Part shown: one piece after another, positions 38,291 to 46,490 of the stretch | How the letters are laid out: each line of letters starts with the position of its first letter | Numbering within the stretch: position 1 is the first letter of the stretch | Virus record (IMG/VR): IMGVR_UViG_3300025141_000127 | Coordinates: 1-54,089 of that record | Reading direction: 5' to 3' (one strand) | From: a virus | DNA length: 54,089 nucleotides | The notes under the pieces: generated by a model | Databases searched by the model: none | What the model saw: only the letters and a program-made list of their open reading frames with translations | Told to the model about the DNA's origin: nothing | Made by a program: the position numbers and the translations under genes

Positions 38291-39019
38291 TTGGCCAAAG
38301 TCACACCCCCTAATTTTGTTGATGGGTCCACGCCTTCGGGTGAACAAGTTTTTGACGCTATCTACGATTTGTCAACCGATGTTCTGAACGGGCGTGTGGA
38401 GGCAAGCAACCTCGAGTTAATCGAAGACCGAAGCATTACCTTTCCGTACCTTCAGCAAAACTCCGCATCCGGCGGCGGCATGGTCGCGGGCACATGCAAT
38501 TTGGATTATTTTACTCACGTTACCTACGTCGATGGCTCCGACGATGAGACAGGTGGGGTGGATGGCTCGTATTCGGGTACAGAGGTGCCGGAGGACGCGG
38601 CGTCGAGGATGTTTTCTGCTATCCCCGGAGCCTCAATTACATTCCACCTGCCCTTTAAGGCTTATGTTCTTTTGACTTGGCAGGTAACATGGACCAGCGA
38701 TTCGGAGATACACACCGATGATGGGCACACGCACATCCGGTTATTTGTAGACGGGAAAAAGCATAACAACTGTAATACGCGCCGCGTTGGACGGACAATG
38801 TTCTATGCTAACGCCAGCGCCAGCAGTGATGCGCAGTATTCATACTTACGCGACCGCTACAAGGGAAGGTACTGGTCAGGACACAAATGGATTTCTGTCC
38901 CTCTGGATAAAGGTTTTCACTCTGTGTCCCTTCGCGTTACACAGGGTGAGAAGGTCAAGCAGGCGAGGGTGCGCGCTCGCTCCATGAAGTATATGTTCTT
39001 CAAAGCAAAGAACGATTGA
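38291..39019 (+). CDS. Putative virion-surface protein (TTG start)
   Basis: 242 residues. After a short N-terminal adsorber-like stretch (FVDGSTPSGEQVFDAIYDL) comes a beta-sandwich: FHLPFKAYVLLTWQVTWTSD, HIRLFVDGKKHNN, YWSGHKWISVPLDKGFHSVSLRVT and VRARSMKYMFFKAK. This sheet pattern recurs in the tail-region protein at 51070 (HNWSGTN and the preceding LSPGPHKIELTV), so the two may be paralogous surface domains. TTG is the only start, with GAGG 6 nt upstream. A fibre or head-decoration role is inferred. Confidence 0.55.
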   Translation: MAKVTPPNFVDGSTPSGEQVFDAIYDLSTDVLNGRVEASNLELIEDRSITFPYLQQNSASGGGMVAGTCNLDYFTHVTYVDGSDDETGGVDGSYSGTEVPEDAASRMFSAIPGASITFHLPFKAYVLLTWQVTWTSDSEIHTDDGHTHIRLFVDGKKHNNCNTRRVGRTMFYANASASSDAQYSYLRDRYKGRYWSGHKWISVPLDKGFHSVSLRVTQGEKVKQARVRARSMKYMFFKAKND

Positions 39020-39027
39020 GGTAGGCT

Positions 39028-39609
39028 ATGGGTTTATGGAAGCCAAGGGTTAGAGCGATACGCGAAGAAAACCCAGATATGAGCGCCCGAGAATCTCGTC
39101 TGCTGGCGCAAGCCGAGCGCAAAGAGTACAAGGGCAAGAGCGCGGCGGCGGAAGACGCGCGCCTGAAGGCAGAGTATGGCACGAAGGACCGCGCGAAGAT
39201 TGCGGCACAGCGCTCCTCCGAGGCTCTGCGCGAGTTTGAAGATAATCCCTTCAAAGCATCTGGAGCGGGGCAGGCGCAGACGGATGCGCAAATGCGGGCC
39301 AGCCAAGCGGCGAGAGAAGCTACCTCGGACCAGCTTAGGAAGACCTTGGGACTCGCGGAGATGCGCGGACAGGGACAGGAGGCTGCGGACGCCTTTGTAG
39401 CGGCTGCCCCGCAGGCAGACCTTGCGGAGGCTGCGGACAGGGCGGCCATCATGCAAGCGGCCAGAGATCGCGTCGCCGGCACGCAGGCACAGTTGGAGGC
39501 TGCCGCGCTGGGACAGGCCGCTCCGGCGGGCACTCAAGACAGCGAGCGGTTGACGCGGGCACTTGCGGCTCTGGCAGCCGAGGGCGCGGACGAAGCCGGT
39601 ACGGTATAG
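39028..39609 (+). CDS. Ala/Glu/Arg-rich helical virion protein
   Basis: 193 residues, almost entirely helix-forming, with long Ala, Glu, Gln and Arg runs (RLLAQAERKEYKGKSAAAEDARLKAEYG) and very low aromatic content. Such proteins are typical of podovirus internal core or ejection proteins encoded next to the portal. No family recognised. AGGTAGGC lies upstream of the ATG. Confidence 0.55.
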   Translation: MGLWKPRVRAIREENPDMSARESRLLAQAERKEYKGKSAAAEDARLKAEYGTKDRAKIAAQRSSEALREFEDNPFKASGAGQAQTDAQMRASQAAREATSDQLRKTLGLAEMRGQGQEAADAFVAAAPQADLAEAADRAAIMQAARDRVAGTQAQLEAAALGQAAPAGTQDSERLTRALAALAAEGADEAGTV

Positions 39610-39618
39610 GGGGCGACG

Positions 39619-41271
39619 ATGAATAGAAAAGACCGGCTTAAAGTGGACGAGATAGAGGCAAAGGCGAAGGCCGACCCTGCGAGCATTACGGAGGAAGACC
39701 GGGCATTCGTAATGAATTACGACATAGACCGAAGACGCAAGAGGGCGGTTGGCGCTAAGAGAAAAGAGGCTATCTTTGATATACTGGGCAAGGGGCTTCG
39801 CATGTACGCGGGCGTCCCTCTGGGTCCGGGTCTGCGCGAGAAGCGCGAGGCGCTTGAGGCCGCAGAGCGTGAGCAGGCCCGTGAGTACGCCGATCAAGAC
39901 ACCTTTACGCACCGCACCGCGTACGGCGAAAAGAAGGCGAAGTTCATAGATGATCTCGCAAACCGTGCGTCGGCGAGCCTTAGTGCGGAAGACAACGAAG
40001 AGATCGAGAAAGCAAAGCTTGAGGTTCAGAGAGAGAAAGACCTACGAGACTTCCTCGTTGCGGGTGGCGGCACTGTGCAGAAGGAAGACCTCGCGGCCCA
40101 GAAGGCGGCGGCGCGCTACCTCATGGGGCAGAGCCGGGGCGGCGCTTCCCAGATGACGATGACGCAGACAATGGCCGGGCTCGAGACAGAGTACGCGCTT
40201 GACCGCTACGCCCATTGGATGAACATCTATCTTGGGGAAGCGGGAAGAAACGCTGTTTCGGCTCACGCGCAATCTCAAAATCGAGCCAACCTGACCGCAG
40301 GTGAAATCGCCCATGGGCAGGCGGCTAATACTCCTGCCGGACTTACAAAGGGCGACATTGAGGCTACCCGTGCCTTGATGGTCACCCCGTCCCGAGGGGC
40401 CGACCCCTCAAATACCTACCCGTATATCAAGCAACAAAAGATCGATGCGGGCACCCTCAAGCCGAGCCCGGATAGGCTTACGGAAGAGCAGAGGGCCCTC
40501 GTAGCTAGTGGGATGTCCCCGGAGGAGGCGACCCGGCGGGCGACCGCAGCGCTGGACAGGCTGGAGAAGATGCCGGCCATCCAAGATCAAATCAAGGCGA
40601 TTGCCGCGCAAAACCTCACGTCAAAGGAGCTTGACGCCCTACAGTACGGGAAAGATGAAGACGGAAATAGGATCAAGAAAGATTTCACCGCCGGCGACGT
40701 GTTCGACAAAGTGTACGGACAGACGCAGGAACAAGCTCACGCACTCGACACAGAGACCGAGAGCGAAGTCGAGTGGGCGATGAAGAGGCTGCAACGGACA
40801 GGCAACTTCGACCCTCTCACAAGCAACGAGGCTTTCCTCGCGGATATGAAGAGTAAGGGTCTCTCTCCGAAAGATTACGCCGAGTTTCTAAGGCGGAACG
40901 CGCAACTCAAGCGGGAGAGGGAGGGTACGTCCCCAGATAAACTCGAGAGGTTGTCAAAGCAATATTACGACGAGACCGAAGAGGCTACAAGACTCGCCAC
41001 CCAGACCAACCTGAGGGAGAGGCGTGGCCCCGCGCAGTGGTTTAGCAAAAGCGCCAAAGCAGCGGGTGCCGATTCGGGCGGCAGTGGCGATCCCGTTGGC
41101 GGTGTGCCCGGTGCGGTGCCCACGGTGGAATCGAGTGAGGACGGCGACCCCAAGGTTGAGGGCACAGAAGTTAGCGCGTCCGGGGCCGGCAAAAGAGGCG
41201 GCGCAAAGATTAAGACTCGCAAAGAAGAGCGCAAGAAAAAAGTTAGGGGCTTTTTGCCCGGTTACCTATAG
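39619..41271 (+). CDS. Helical internal virion-like protein
   Basis: 550 residues, highly charged and helical, with possible coiled coils (NEEIEKAKLEVQREKDLRDFL) and Pro/Gly-rich low-complexity sequence near the end before a basic tail (KTRKEERKKKVRGFLPGYL). Between terminase and portal genes, after another helical protein, it suits an ejection or internal core protein. No enzymatic motif is visible. It starts 9 bp after the previous stop with GGGGGCGACG. Confidence 0.55.
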   Translation: MNRKDRLKVDEIEAKAKADPASITEEDRAFVMNYDIDRRRKRAVGAKRKEAIFDILGKGLRMYAGVPLGPGLREKREALEAAEREQAREYADQDTFTHRTAYGEKKAKFIDDLANRASASLSAEDNEEIEKAKLEVQREKDLRDFLVAGGGTVQKEDLAAQKAAARYLMGQSRGGASQMTMTQTMAGLETEYALDRYAHWMNIYLGEAGRNAVSAHAQSQNRANLTAGEIAHGQAANTPAGLTKGDIEATRALMVTPSRGADPSNTYPYIKQQKIDAGTLKPSPDRLTEEQRALVASGMSPEEATRRATAALDRLEKMPAIQDQIKAIAAQNLTSKELDALQYGKDEDGNRIKKDFTAGDVFDKVYGQTQEQAHALDTETESEVEWAMKRLQRTGNFDPLTSNEAFLADMKSKGLSPKDYAEFLRRNAQLKREREGTSPDKLERLSKQYYDETEEATRLATQTNLRERRGPAQWFSKSAKAAGADSGGSGDPVGGVPGAVPTVESSEDGDPKVEGTEVSASGAGKRGGAKIKTRKEERKKKVRGFLPGYL

Positions 41272-41286
41272 GGAGACAGGCTAGTC

Positions 41287-43092
41287 ATGGCACTTACAGG
41301 AAAGCAGGTCCAAGGGATCATTCGGACCCATCGCTCTAAGTCCCGCTCGGAGAGGCAGGACTGGGACCGATGGCGTTCGTGGTACATGTCCGAGTATTGG
41401 CATCAGTCGAACCCCGGCCCCACAGGCTCCGGGCCAGTCGGCACATCGAACGCGGCGGAGGATGTCAACTTCGAGACCAACTATCCGTATGCCTTTATCG
41501 ACACGATGATCGCCAACATCTGTCCGCAGAACCCGCAGGTCACCGTGACCGCTCGCCGGGAGAAACTCAAGGGCGCGGCGAAGTTTCGCGAGGCGCTGAT
41601 CAACGACACCTTCCGGCGTAACAACCTGCACTCGCTTCTATGGAAGACATCCACCAGCGCGTCCATCTGCGGGCGCGCCTTCCTTAAGGTGGTGTGGAAC
41701 TTCAGGAAAAGCTCTCCTGAAGTATTTTCGGTTGACCCTCGCTTTGTGTTCTTCGATATGTCTGCGGCTAAGTTCCGCGACATCCGCTACCTCGTCGAGG
41801 TGACGGTGCTTACGCGCGCCGAGTTTAATGCCCGCACAAAAAAGCAGGGCCGAAAGGGCGCGATGTACAACAAGAATGTTTCAGAGAAGGCCCACTTCGG
41901 GGGCTATCCGACCTTCTTGAAAGATCAGTCTCGGGACAAGAGTCACGTCAATGAGGCTTCCCACGAAGTGTATAAGTGGGTCACAGTATATGAGGTGTAC
42001 GACTTCCAAGGAGAGGGGCGCTACTACCACTTCCTCGACGATGTAGAGGAGCCTCTCTTTGAGGGCGAGTTGCCTTACCGCTATATCCGTAATCCGTTTA
42101 TTCATTTGACGTTCAATGAGAACATGCTGGACCTCGCTGGACTCTCTGATGTGAAGCTCGTTCAGTCTCTTCAGCAGCGCCTCAATGAGATCGATACCCT
42201 TGAACTGTGGCACGCGCACACATCCACACCGGTCATGCTGGTCAACACTGCTCTCGCGGACAATCCCGAGGCGATCATGACCGCGCTGCAAGACGCCAAC
42301 CAGCCGGGCACGATGATCGCCATTCAAGGAAAAGCGAACGCCCCGCTAGGAGACATCGTTGGCCAGACACCCGTTCCGTCATTCTCACCCTCGTTCGCCG
42401 ACATGCGAGACCGTTGTAATCAGGTTATTGAATTTATACTGGGCATTCCACAATATAGTCGTGGTGTTGTTGGTGTGGCCGATGTTGCGACGGAGGTTGC
42501 GCTTGCAGATACGGCGACGAGAACTCGAAACGGGCGAAGAATAAAGCAGATCGAGGATGTGGTTAACTCGGCTGCCGAGAGAATTATCGGTCTGTACGAA
42601 GAGTTTCTTGACCCGGATACTAAGCTTCCTATCCGGCTTACCGGCAGCAAGGAAGTGCTGAAGGCATCTCGGGAGAGCCTTATGTTGCGCCCGGAGAGAG
42701 ATTCCTCCGAGAATCCGCTGGACTTTGACTATGATGCATTGCCGTACTCACCTACCGAGAATCACAAGTTGATCCAGCTTCAGAAGTTTCAGCAGTACAT
42801 GCCACTTCTTCTTGAAGCGCCCAATGTCAACAAGGAGAAGCTGATCACAAAGCTCCTTGATTTGTTGGGTATGCAGGACATTATCGACGACACCCCTCCC
42901 GCGCCACCAGCGCCGCCGGGCGCGCCTCCTATGATGCCGGGCGCGCCTCCTATGATGCCGGGTGCGCCGCCGATGATGCCGGGATCGCCACCCGCTGCGG
43001 ACGGCGTAGCAACTGGGGGACTTCCACCCGGCCTCGCGGAACCGCCACCAATGCCACTTCCCGCCGGCGGGCCGGGATTCCCGCTTAAGTAG
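41287..43092 (+). CDS. Portal protein
   Basis: 601 residues. RSWYMSEYWHQSNPG at the start, ANICPQNPQVTVTARREK, FLKVVWNFRKSSPEVFSVDPRFVFFDMSA, a long central wing/stem region, QRLNEIDTLELWHAHTSTP and EFILGIPQYSRGVVGVADVATEVALADTATRTRNGRRIKQIEDVV together match phage portal proteins, whose dodecamer forms the DNA gate. Position between terminase and scaffold/capsid genes agrees. The C-terminus is Pro-rich with three GAPPMMP repeats. Confidence 0.9.
   Translation: MALTGKQVQGIIRTHRSKSRSERQDWDRWRSWYMSEYWHQSNPGPTGSGPVGTSNAAEDVNFETNYPYAFIDTMIANICPQNPQVTVTARREKLKGAAKFREALINDTFRRNNLHSLLWKTSTSASICGRAFLKVVWNFRKSSPEVFSVDPRFVFFDMSAAKFRDIRYLVEVTVLTRAEFNARTKKQGRKGAMYNKNVSEKAHFGGYPTFLKDQSRDKSHVNEASHEVYKWVTVYEVYDFQGEGRYYHFLDDVEEPLFEGELPYRYIRNPFIHLTFNENMLDLAGLSDVKLVQSLQQRLNEIDTLELWHAHTSTPVMLVNTALADNPEAIMTALQDANQPGTMIAIQGKANAPLGDIVGQTPVPSFSPSFADMRDRCNQVIEFILGIPQYSRGVVGVADVATEVALADTATRTRNGRRIKQIEDVVNSAAERIIGLYEEFLDPDTKLPIRLTGSKEVLKASRESLMLRPERDSSENPLDFDYDALPYSPTENHKLIQLQKFQQYMPLLLEAPNVNKEKLITKLLDLLGMQDIIDDTPPAPPAPPGAPPMMPGAPPMMPGAPPMMPGSPPAADGVATGGLPPGLAEPPPMPLPAGGPGFPLK
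42916..42981 (+). repeat. 21-bp tandem repeat in the portal gene
   Basis: About three copies of a 21-bp unit encoding GAPPMMP lie in tandem. The first two are nearly identical and the third is diverged at wobble positions. The unit length is a multiple of three, so copy-number change would keep the frame. It forms a flexible Pro-rich tail of the portal protein. Confidence 0.8.
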
Positions 43093-43100
43093 GAGTAGTC

Positions 43101-43193
43101 ATGCGTGTGCCTGTAAAGGAAATCTTAGGGATCGTGGGTGCCGCTCTTCGTTTGGTGGTGTCTTTTCTTAAAAAGAAGAAGAAGGGAAACTGA
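43101..43193 (+). CDS. 30-residue basic amphipathic peptide
   Basis: MRVPVKEILGIVGAALRLVV followed by a Lys-rich end (SFLKKKKKGN). AGGAG lies 6 nt ahead of the ATG and the TGA overlaps the next ATG (TGATG), so it fills the gap exactly. A hydrophobic helix with a basic tail could contact membrane or DNA, perhaps as a minor virion peptide. Confidence 0.55.
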   Translation: MRVPVKEILGIVGAALRLVVSFLKKKKKGN

Positions 43194-43609
43194 TGCCGTT
43201 CTATGACTTCAAGTGCCCGGATGGCTGCGGTTACTTTCACGACATATTTGTCCCATTGGCCGAGCACGGCAGCACAACGTGTCCCGAGTGCGCCTCTCTA
43301 ATGTTGACCGTTATTGGGGAGGTCGCAACTATCGGGCCGATGCCCTCGAAGCCCTTGGTTGTGGGACAGGTGGGCCGAACGTTTGAATCGGGCTCGGAGT
43401 GGCGGGAGTACCAGAGGGAGAATCCTGACTGTGAAATTCTGTCATCTGATTCCTCCGCTTGGAGAAAGCATCGCGACAAAGCAGCCGAGAAGGCCGAAGC
43501 TAGGGCGAGGAAAGGCGGTTATAGAGATCTGGCAGATAAAAAGGCACAACGGAAAAAAGAGAAGGATAAACTTGTTGGAAGGGTTGACAATAAAATCTAT
43601 GTCCACTAA
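43193..43609 (+). CDS. FmdB-like zinc-ribbon protein in the head module
   Basis: 138 residues: MPFYDFKCPDGCGYFHDIFVPLAEHG then TTCPECASLM, the FmdB ribbon with CxxxC plus CxxC, followed by a linker and a very basic, helical C-terminal half (HRDKAAEKAEARARKGGYRDLADKKAQRKKEKDK). Similar proteins occur in phage head operons. The role is unknown. Zinc binding is likely and the basic tail could bind DNA or scaffold. Confidence 0.7.
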   Translation: MPFYDFKCPDGCGYFHDIFVPLAEHGSTTCPECASLMLTVIGEVATIGPMPSKPLVVGQVGRTFESGSEWREYQRENPDCEILSSDSSAWRKHRDKAAEKAEARARKGGYRDLADKKAQRKKEKDKLVGRVDNKIYVH

Positions 43610-43627
43610 AGACAATACGAGGTTCCT

Positions 43628-44002
43628 ATGCCCTTGATGAATGATTTGCTTACTCGTCTGCAAGAAGATCCACCCGAAACGGAGATGGACCTTCGCGCTA
43701 TTCTGGATGACACTGGGTACGATCTGGTAGCAAAAGAACCGGGCTCCGAAGGTGAGGGGGAGTACGCTCCCGAGGGAACGGAAGAGGAAGAGGCGGCGGA
43801 AGACCAGTCTGCGGAGGGCGAAGCGGGGGAAGGTGGTGGACCAGAGGGCTCGTCGGAAGACCCTATGGCCATGATGAAGGAGCTTATGCCGCCGGGCATG
43901 GCACCTCCGAGTGAGAACGAGAACCCCCGGATGAAGGTCCGCAGGATGACGATGGTGGCAGCACATAAAGCTTTGCCTAAGGATAAGAAGGGGAGAGCAT
44001 GA
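43628..44002 (+). CDS. Acidic hypothetical protein before scaffold
   Basis: 124 residues: MNDLLTRLQEDPPETEMDLRAIL at the start, a Glu/Gly-rich centre (EGEGEYAPEGTEEEEAAEDQ) and a C-terminal MAMMKELMPPGMAPP. Unfolded acidic centre, no family. Overlaps the scaffold gene by ATGA. Possibly an assembly cofactor. Confidence 0.55.
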   Translation: MPLMNDLLTRLQEDPPETEMDLRAILDDTGYDLVAKEPGSEGEGEYAPEGTEEEEAAEDQSAEGEAGEGGGPEGSSEDPMAMMKELMPPGMAPPSENENPRMKVRRMTMVAAHKALPKDKKGRA

Positions 44003-44889
44003 TGAGTGAGGGCGAGGAGAATTTTGAGGCGGGGGTTGCGTCCCCGGCACCCGAGGCAGTTGACGCTTCTGTTGGGGCGGCTTCGGTTGATACCGCCCCC
44101 GATGAAGCTGCTGCCGCTTCGGATATCTCCCTATCCGACGACACGGGACCGGATGATGTGGCTCCCGTCTCTTTCCCCTCCTCCGACGAATTTGAGTGGG
44201 ATTCTTGGGACGGCGAGCATGGGGGGCTTCCAGAACAACTGCGTCCGTGGGGCGAGCGATTCAATTCGTATTATAGTTCGCGACATCAAACCGCGATGGA
44301 TACACAGAAGCGTCAGATTGAAGATCAACACAATCTGTATGAGGCGCTGATTTCAGGGAGAGAAGATCCGAGAGTCTCGCAGTATGCGGACCAGATCAAA
44401 GAGTGGGAGGAGAAGCATCAGGCTCTTGAGACTAAGTATCAGACTCTTGAGACTGACAGCCAGCAATTTGTAGACGGTGTAAATCAGTCTATTGAGTCAG
44501 AGGCCGAGCGTTATGCGAAGGCGTTTCAGGAATCTAATCCTGACCTGTTCAATACTGACGAGCTTGCTACTAAGTTTGCAGACCTGCTCGAAGAGGGCTG
44601 GGATCTTGAGACAGCAGCGGAAGCCTCGCGCCTTCCCGAGTCTGCGCTCAAGATTGCAAAAGAGGCGAAGGCCGATGGTGTTCCTGATTCGTATGCGCTC
44701 AAGATTGCGCGCGGTACGAAGATGCGCACACCCCAGCCGAGGCCGGGTGCCAAAATCACGTCGGGGGCCACAACCCCCAGCCGCTCCCCGGAGCAGGTTG
44801 AAACGACTGATACTGGCGCAATGTCCTTGAAGGATTGGAGATCTCATGTCGCGCGTAATGCTTTGAACAAAAACAAGAGGAGAGCCTAA
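43999..44889 (+). CDS. Scaffolding protein
   Basis: 296 residues: an acidic, disordered Ala/Asp/Pro N-terminal 75, a central coiled coil (QKRQIEDQHNLYEAL, EKHQALETKYQTLETDSQQFVDG) and a basic C-terminus (LKDWRSHVARNALNKNKRRA) that would bind capsid protein. The acidic start, coiled coil and basic end, immediately upstream of the capsid gene, are characteristic of phage scaffolds, though the sequence itself is not conserved. Two adjacent ATG codons can start it. Confidence 0.8.
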   Translation: MMSEGEENFEAGVASPAPEAVDASVGAASVDTAPDEAAAASDISLSDDTGPDDVAPVSFPSSDEFEWDSWDGEHGGLPEQLRPWGERFNSYYSSRHQTAMDTQKRQIEDQHNLYEALISGREDPRVSQYADQIKEWEEKHQALETKYQTLETDSQQFVDGVNQSIESEAERYAKAFQESNPDLFNTDELATKFADLLEEGWDLETAAEASRLPESALKIAKEAKADGVPDSYALKIARGTKMRTPQPRPGAKITSGATTPSRSPEQVETTDTGAMSLKDWRSHVARNALNKNKRRA

Positions 44890-45974
44890 TGGCTATTTCA
44901 CCAGACGTTCTGGCGACGGCGCTTAATGAGTTGATGCCGTCCTATAGCGAAATGTTTGTCAAATTCCATCCCCTGATGGAAAAGATTATGCAGAACGGGA
45001 GTTTGTCCCGCGATGCTTTGAAGGGTCCGAAGCGTGAGTTCGCTGTTGTGACTGATGGTCCCGGTACTGTGACGCAAGTCGATACCGGATCTGAGGTTAT
45101 CGCAGGTGGACGCTCGCAGAATGCACACCGAGGAAACGTGGTTGCTCCGCGTCTCATCTATGCGTTCGACGTTCCCGGTAAGGATTTGGCCGAGGCCAAC
45201 GGCGAGATGGACCTCGCTCGCATCCTTCAGCACTATCCTGAATTGGCTCTGTCCGATTTCCATGAGCGGATCTCTCGTCAGCTTGGCACCGGCGACGGCC
45301 CTCAGGTCGGCGGCTTCGCTACCCTGAACGGCAACACTCAATTCACTCCTGATGGAACGGCCCGCGACGGTATCCTTCAGTTGTCGGCTTCTTCCGGTAA
45401 TACGGTGCATGGCCTCAACTGCTCGGGCCACGCAACTCCCGTGACAGGTTGGAACAACCAGTACCAAGATATCTCTTCGTTCGCAGTCAATGGTCGCAGC
45501 CAACTGCGCAAGGCATACTTCGCCGCTTCTCGTCAAGGCAAGACCTCTGGTCCTGTTGACTTGATGATTGGTGATGAGGGCTCTTACCTTAACTACATCG
45601 ATGACTTGGATGACCAAGTCCGCGTGGTGAAGGTTGAGGGCGACAAGGCTCCGCCTCTGGTTCGTCAGGGCGTGAAGTTCCTCGACGCTGACTTCTTCCT
45701 CGACGATGCCATCGACGTGACTGACGCCAACTACACAGGCGGGTCCATCACTGCTGGCGCGGACGGCGTCATCTACGGGATGAAGACTCCGACTTGGCAC
45801 TTGTTCACCCTTGGTCACGATTCTGACCGCGAAACGAAGGGCGACTTCGCTCTCCGTGGACCGTTCCGTATCCCCGACCAAGACATCTTCCGCTACGAGT
45901 TGGTGCTCATGATGGGCATTCACACCACGCAGCTTCGCTCCAACTTCGTCGTAACCGGCGCAGGAACGCCTTAG
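44889..45974 (+). CDS. Major capsid protein
   Basis: 361 residues following the scaffold gene directly, with an ATG overlapping its TAA. It contains MFVKFHPLMEKIMQNGSLSRDA, DVPGKDLAEANGEMDLARILQHYPELALSDFHERISRQ (long spine-helix-like segment), RQGKTSGPVDLMIGDEGSYLNYID, GVKFLDADFFLDDAIDV and YELVLMMGIHTTQLRSNFVVTGAG. This is the layout of an HK97-fold capsid subunit without a protease domain. Codons are strongly biased to a few, consistent with high expression. Identification rests on position, size and fold-like pattern. Confidence 0.85.
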   Translation: MAISPDVLATALNELMPSYSEMFVKFHPLMEKIMQNGSLSRDALKGPKREFAVVTDGPGTVTQVDTGSEVIAGGRSQNAHRGNVVAPRLIYAFDVPGKDLAEANGEMDLARILQHYPELALSDFHERISRQLGTGDGPQVGGFATLNGNTQFTPDGTARDGILQLSASSGNTVHGLNCSGHATPVTGWNNQYQDISSFAVNGRSQLRKAYFAASRQGKTSGPVDLMIGDEGSYLNYIDDLDDQVRVVKVEGDKAPPLVRQGVKFLDADFFLDDAIDVTDANYTGGSITAGADGVIYGMKTPTWHLFTLGHDSDRETKGDFALRGPFRIPDQDIFRYELVLMMGIHTTQLRSNFVVTGAGTP

Positions 45975-45983
45975 GAGGCCATC

Positions 45984-46484
45984 ATGGGTTTTACAGCAGC
46001 AGGTATTACTACCTCAACAGTTACCACTACGCAGCAGGCTCCACTTGGCTTCGAGTTGACCGTTCCTAACGGCGACTACGGCAATCAGGTGTGGGTCTAC
46101 ATCAAGAATGTCGATGACGGACCAACCGCCCTTGCGGAAGGCAACCCCGTTATGACGCTGGACGCAGACGACACCTCAAGGGCCGAGTATTACCAAGTGC
46201 AAATCTGCCCAACGGGGAGGCACTCGGCAAAGAAAGTCGTGGGTGTGGCGCAGCATGTGATTGCGGTCAACTCGTATGGCTTTGTGTTGAAGTCTGGCAA
46301 GGGCAGCGTCAAGGGCGGTGCTACTACCGACTCGGGCCTCTCCTTGATGACAGACACCTCGACCCCCGGTGAGGTCATTGCTTTGGACACCACAGGTGGA
46401 CAAAACGATGCTTGCATCGGAGTGTCGTTGGGTGACCTTGCTGACGACACGGTTGGCTCTGCCATCATTAGCTGCGGCGTCTAG
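45984..46484 (+). CDS. Putative head decoration protein
   Basis: 166 residues, beta-rich and Thr/Gly-rich: TTSTVTTTQQAPLGFELTVPNGDYGNQVWVYI, GRHSAKKVVGVAQHVIAVNSYGFVLKSGKG and a C-terminal DACIGVSLGDLADDTVGSAIISCGV. A small beta protein directly after the capsid gene is usually a decoration or capsid-stabilising protein. AGGAGGCCATC precedes the ATG. Confidence 0.65.
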   Translation: MGFTAAGITTSTVTTTQQAPLGFELTVPNGDYGNQVWVYIKNVDDGPTALAEGNPVMTLDADDTSRAEYYQVQICPTGRHSAKKVVGVAQHVIAVNSYGFVLKSGKGSVKGGATTDSGLSLMTDTSTPGEVIALDTTGGQNDACIGVSLGDLADDTVGSAIISCGV

Positions 46485-46490
46485 TAGCTG